Of a stretch of 64,000 bases of DNA, positions 63,180-64,000 are shown piece by piece. Numbering within the stretch: the stretch's first letter is position 1; the number at the start of each line of letters is the position of its first letter. Source of the stretch: Solea solea (taxonomy: Eukaryota > Chordata > Actinopteri > Pleuronectiformes > Soleidae); assembly GCF_958295425.1 (NCBI RefSeq), contig NC_081152.1, positions 959,217 to 1,023,216 of the forward strand. Direction: 5' to 3'. The notes under the pieces were generated by a model, which was not told the origin of the DNA, did not search any database, and worked only from the letters and a program-made list of their open reading frames with translations. The position numbers and the translations under genes were made by a program.

Positions 63180-64000
63180 AATATTGAACGCAGGTGAAAC
63201 AGTTTGGACTCAAACTTTTCTTCTTCTAAGTGTTTGCAGAGAAAGTGGAGGTTTTTGATTATTCAGGAGGACTTGAGGGCACCATAAATAAGCTGCTGCG
63301 TCTCCACCTCTTTATTACAGGGAAGTGGAAACTTTACTGTGTTAGTCCTATTTTAGACTGACTTCTCTTTTCCTTCTTCAAGTGCAACAAATAATACACT
63401 CTGAATAAAACATACACTGGAGGGAAACTCTACATACCTACTTTAATTGGCTCTGTAAAACAATTTCCAAGCTCAGGGAGGAGGAGGAGGAGGAGGAGGA
63501 GGAGGAAGAGGAGGAGGAGGGTGGTGCTCAGTCATTCTCTCAGATGAGGACTTCCGCTCATGTAAACGCAGAAGAAGAAAAAGAAGAAGAAGAAGAAGAG
63601 GAGAAGCAGCAGATGAGGAAGAAAGTGAAAAGTGCTTAAAAACGCAGCGCGGTCTTTTTCCCCCGCGGGAGCGAGAGAGAGCGTGAGAGTTGTAATGAGA
63701 TTCAGGCGTAATGAGGGACACGACGCGCCTGCACATGTGAGGCTCATTCTAATCAGGACTCTCTCTCTCTGTGTGTGTGTGTGTGTGTGCGTGCGCGCTC
63801 TGTGTGTGTGCGTGTGTATTACAGAGCACATTGTTAAATACAATTAACCCTTTTTTCATATTTGGAAAAGAACAAGAGCTTCAGGGAGGAGGAGGGAGAG
63901 GCTGAGCTTCTCCTCCTTCACCTCTTCTTCCTCCTCCTCCTCCTCCTGCTCCTCTTCTTCTTCTTCTCCTGCTCCTGCTCCTGCTCTCGGCCTCAGCCTG
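63180..64000. other. Right flank, possible upstream region of another gene
   Basis: Purine tracts, a GC-rich complex block (63655-63760: CCCCGCGGGAGCG, AGATTCAGGCGTAATGAGG), (GT)n at 63771-63790 and a terminal CTCC/CTTCTT pyrimidine tract. It could be a 5' flank of the next gene, but no exon is visible. Confidence 0.35.
63477..63625 (+). repeat. GAG and AAG triplet tracts
   Basis: (GGA)n at 63477-63521 and (AAG)n at 63568-63606, purine on the + strand. Confidence 0.85.

Overview
The window is vertebrate, almost certainly teleost fish, nuclear DNA. Evidence: GT-AG introns, very many (CA)n/(GT)n and other microsatellites, short non-autonomous DNA transposons, a fish-typical interspersed element with the core AGCAGACGCTTTTATCC, and two genes whose proteins match vertebrate families along their length. 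Both genes lie on the + strand. About 39 kb between them has no recognisable protein-coding gene.

Region by region. 1-7.2 kb: repeat-rich flank, including a 1.4 kb AGC/AAC triplet array. 7.3-14.1 kb: barhl1, a BarH-class homeobox transcription factor gene with three coding exons (8224-8749, 11229-11451, 12736-13036; 349 codons). It carries a polyglutamine tract and a Gly/Val/His-rich insertion. 14.1-52.3 kb: gene desert with microsatellites, several transposon families and many blocks of complex, TAAT-rich or E-box-rich sequence that look like conserved noncoding elements (no alignment was possible). A candidate minus-strand promoter with a noncoding first exon lies near 49.05-49.25 kb. 52.4-63.1 kb: gtf3c4, encoding the 90 kDa subunit of RNA polymerase III factor TFIIIC (five coding exons, 774 codons). 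63.2-64 kb: purine/pyrimidine-rich sequence, no gene recognised.

The most striking structure is a tandem duplication inside gtf3c4. Positions 54761-57800 (3040 bp) repeat at 57801-62850 (5050 bp). The copies appear identical wherever I compared them, except that the first lacks 2010 bp. That gap removes the 3' half of the large coding exon and joins it, over a shared GAC, into an 11-bp intronic minisatellite. The second copy, with exon 1 and the last exon, gives a complete gtf3c4 reading frame; the first supplies broken or surplus exons. It is either a very young structural variant or an assembly artefact.

In human 9q34 the order is BARHL1-DDX31-GTF3C4 (established knowledge). Here barhl1 and gtf3c4 keep order and orientation, but no DDX31 coding sequence was recognised between them. 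I infer that the desert may be the regulatory landscape of barhl1 left after loss or dispersal of the bystander gene. No prokaryotic-type system, CRISPR array, intact retroelement or viral gene was seen.
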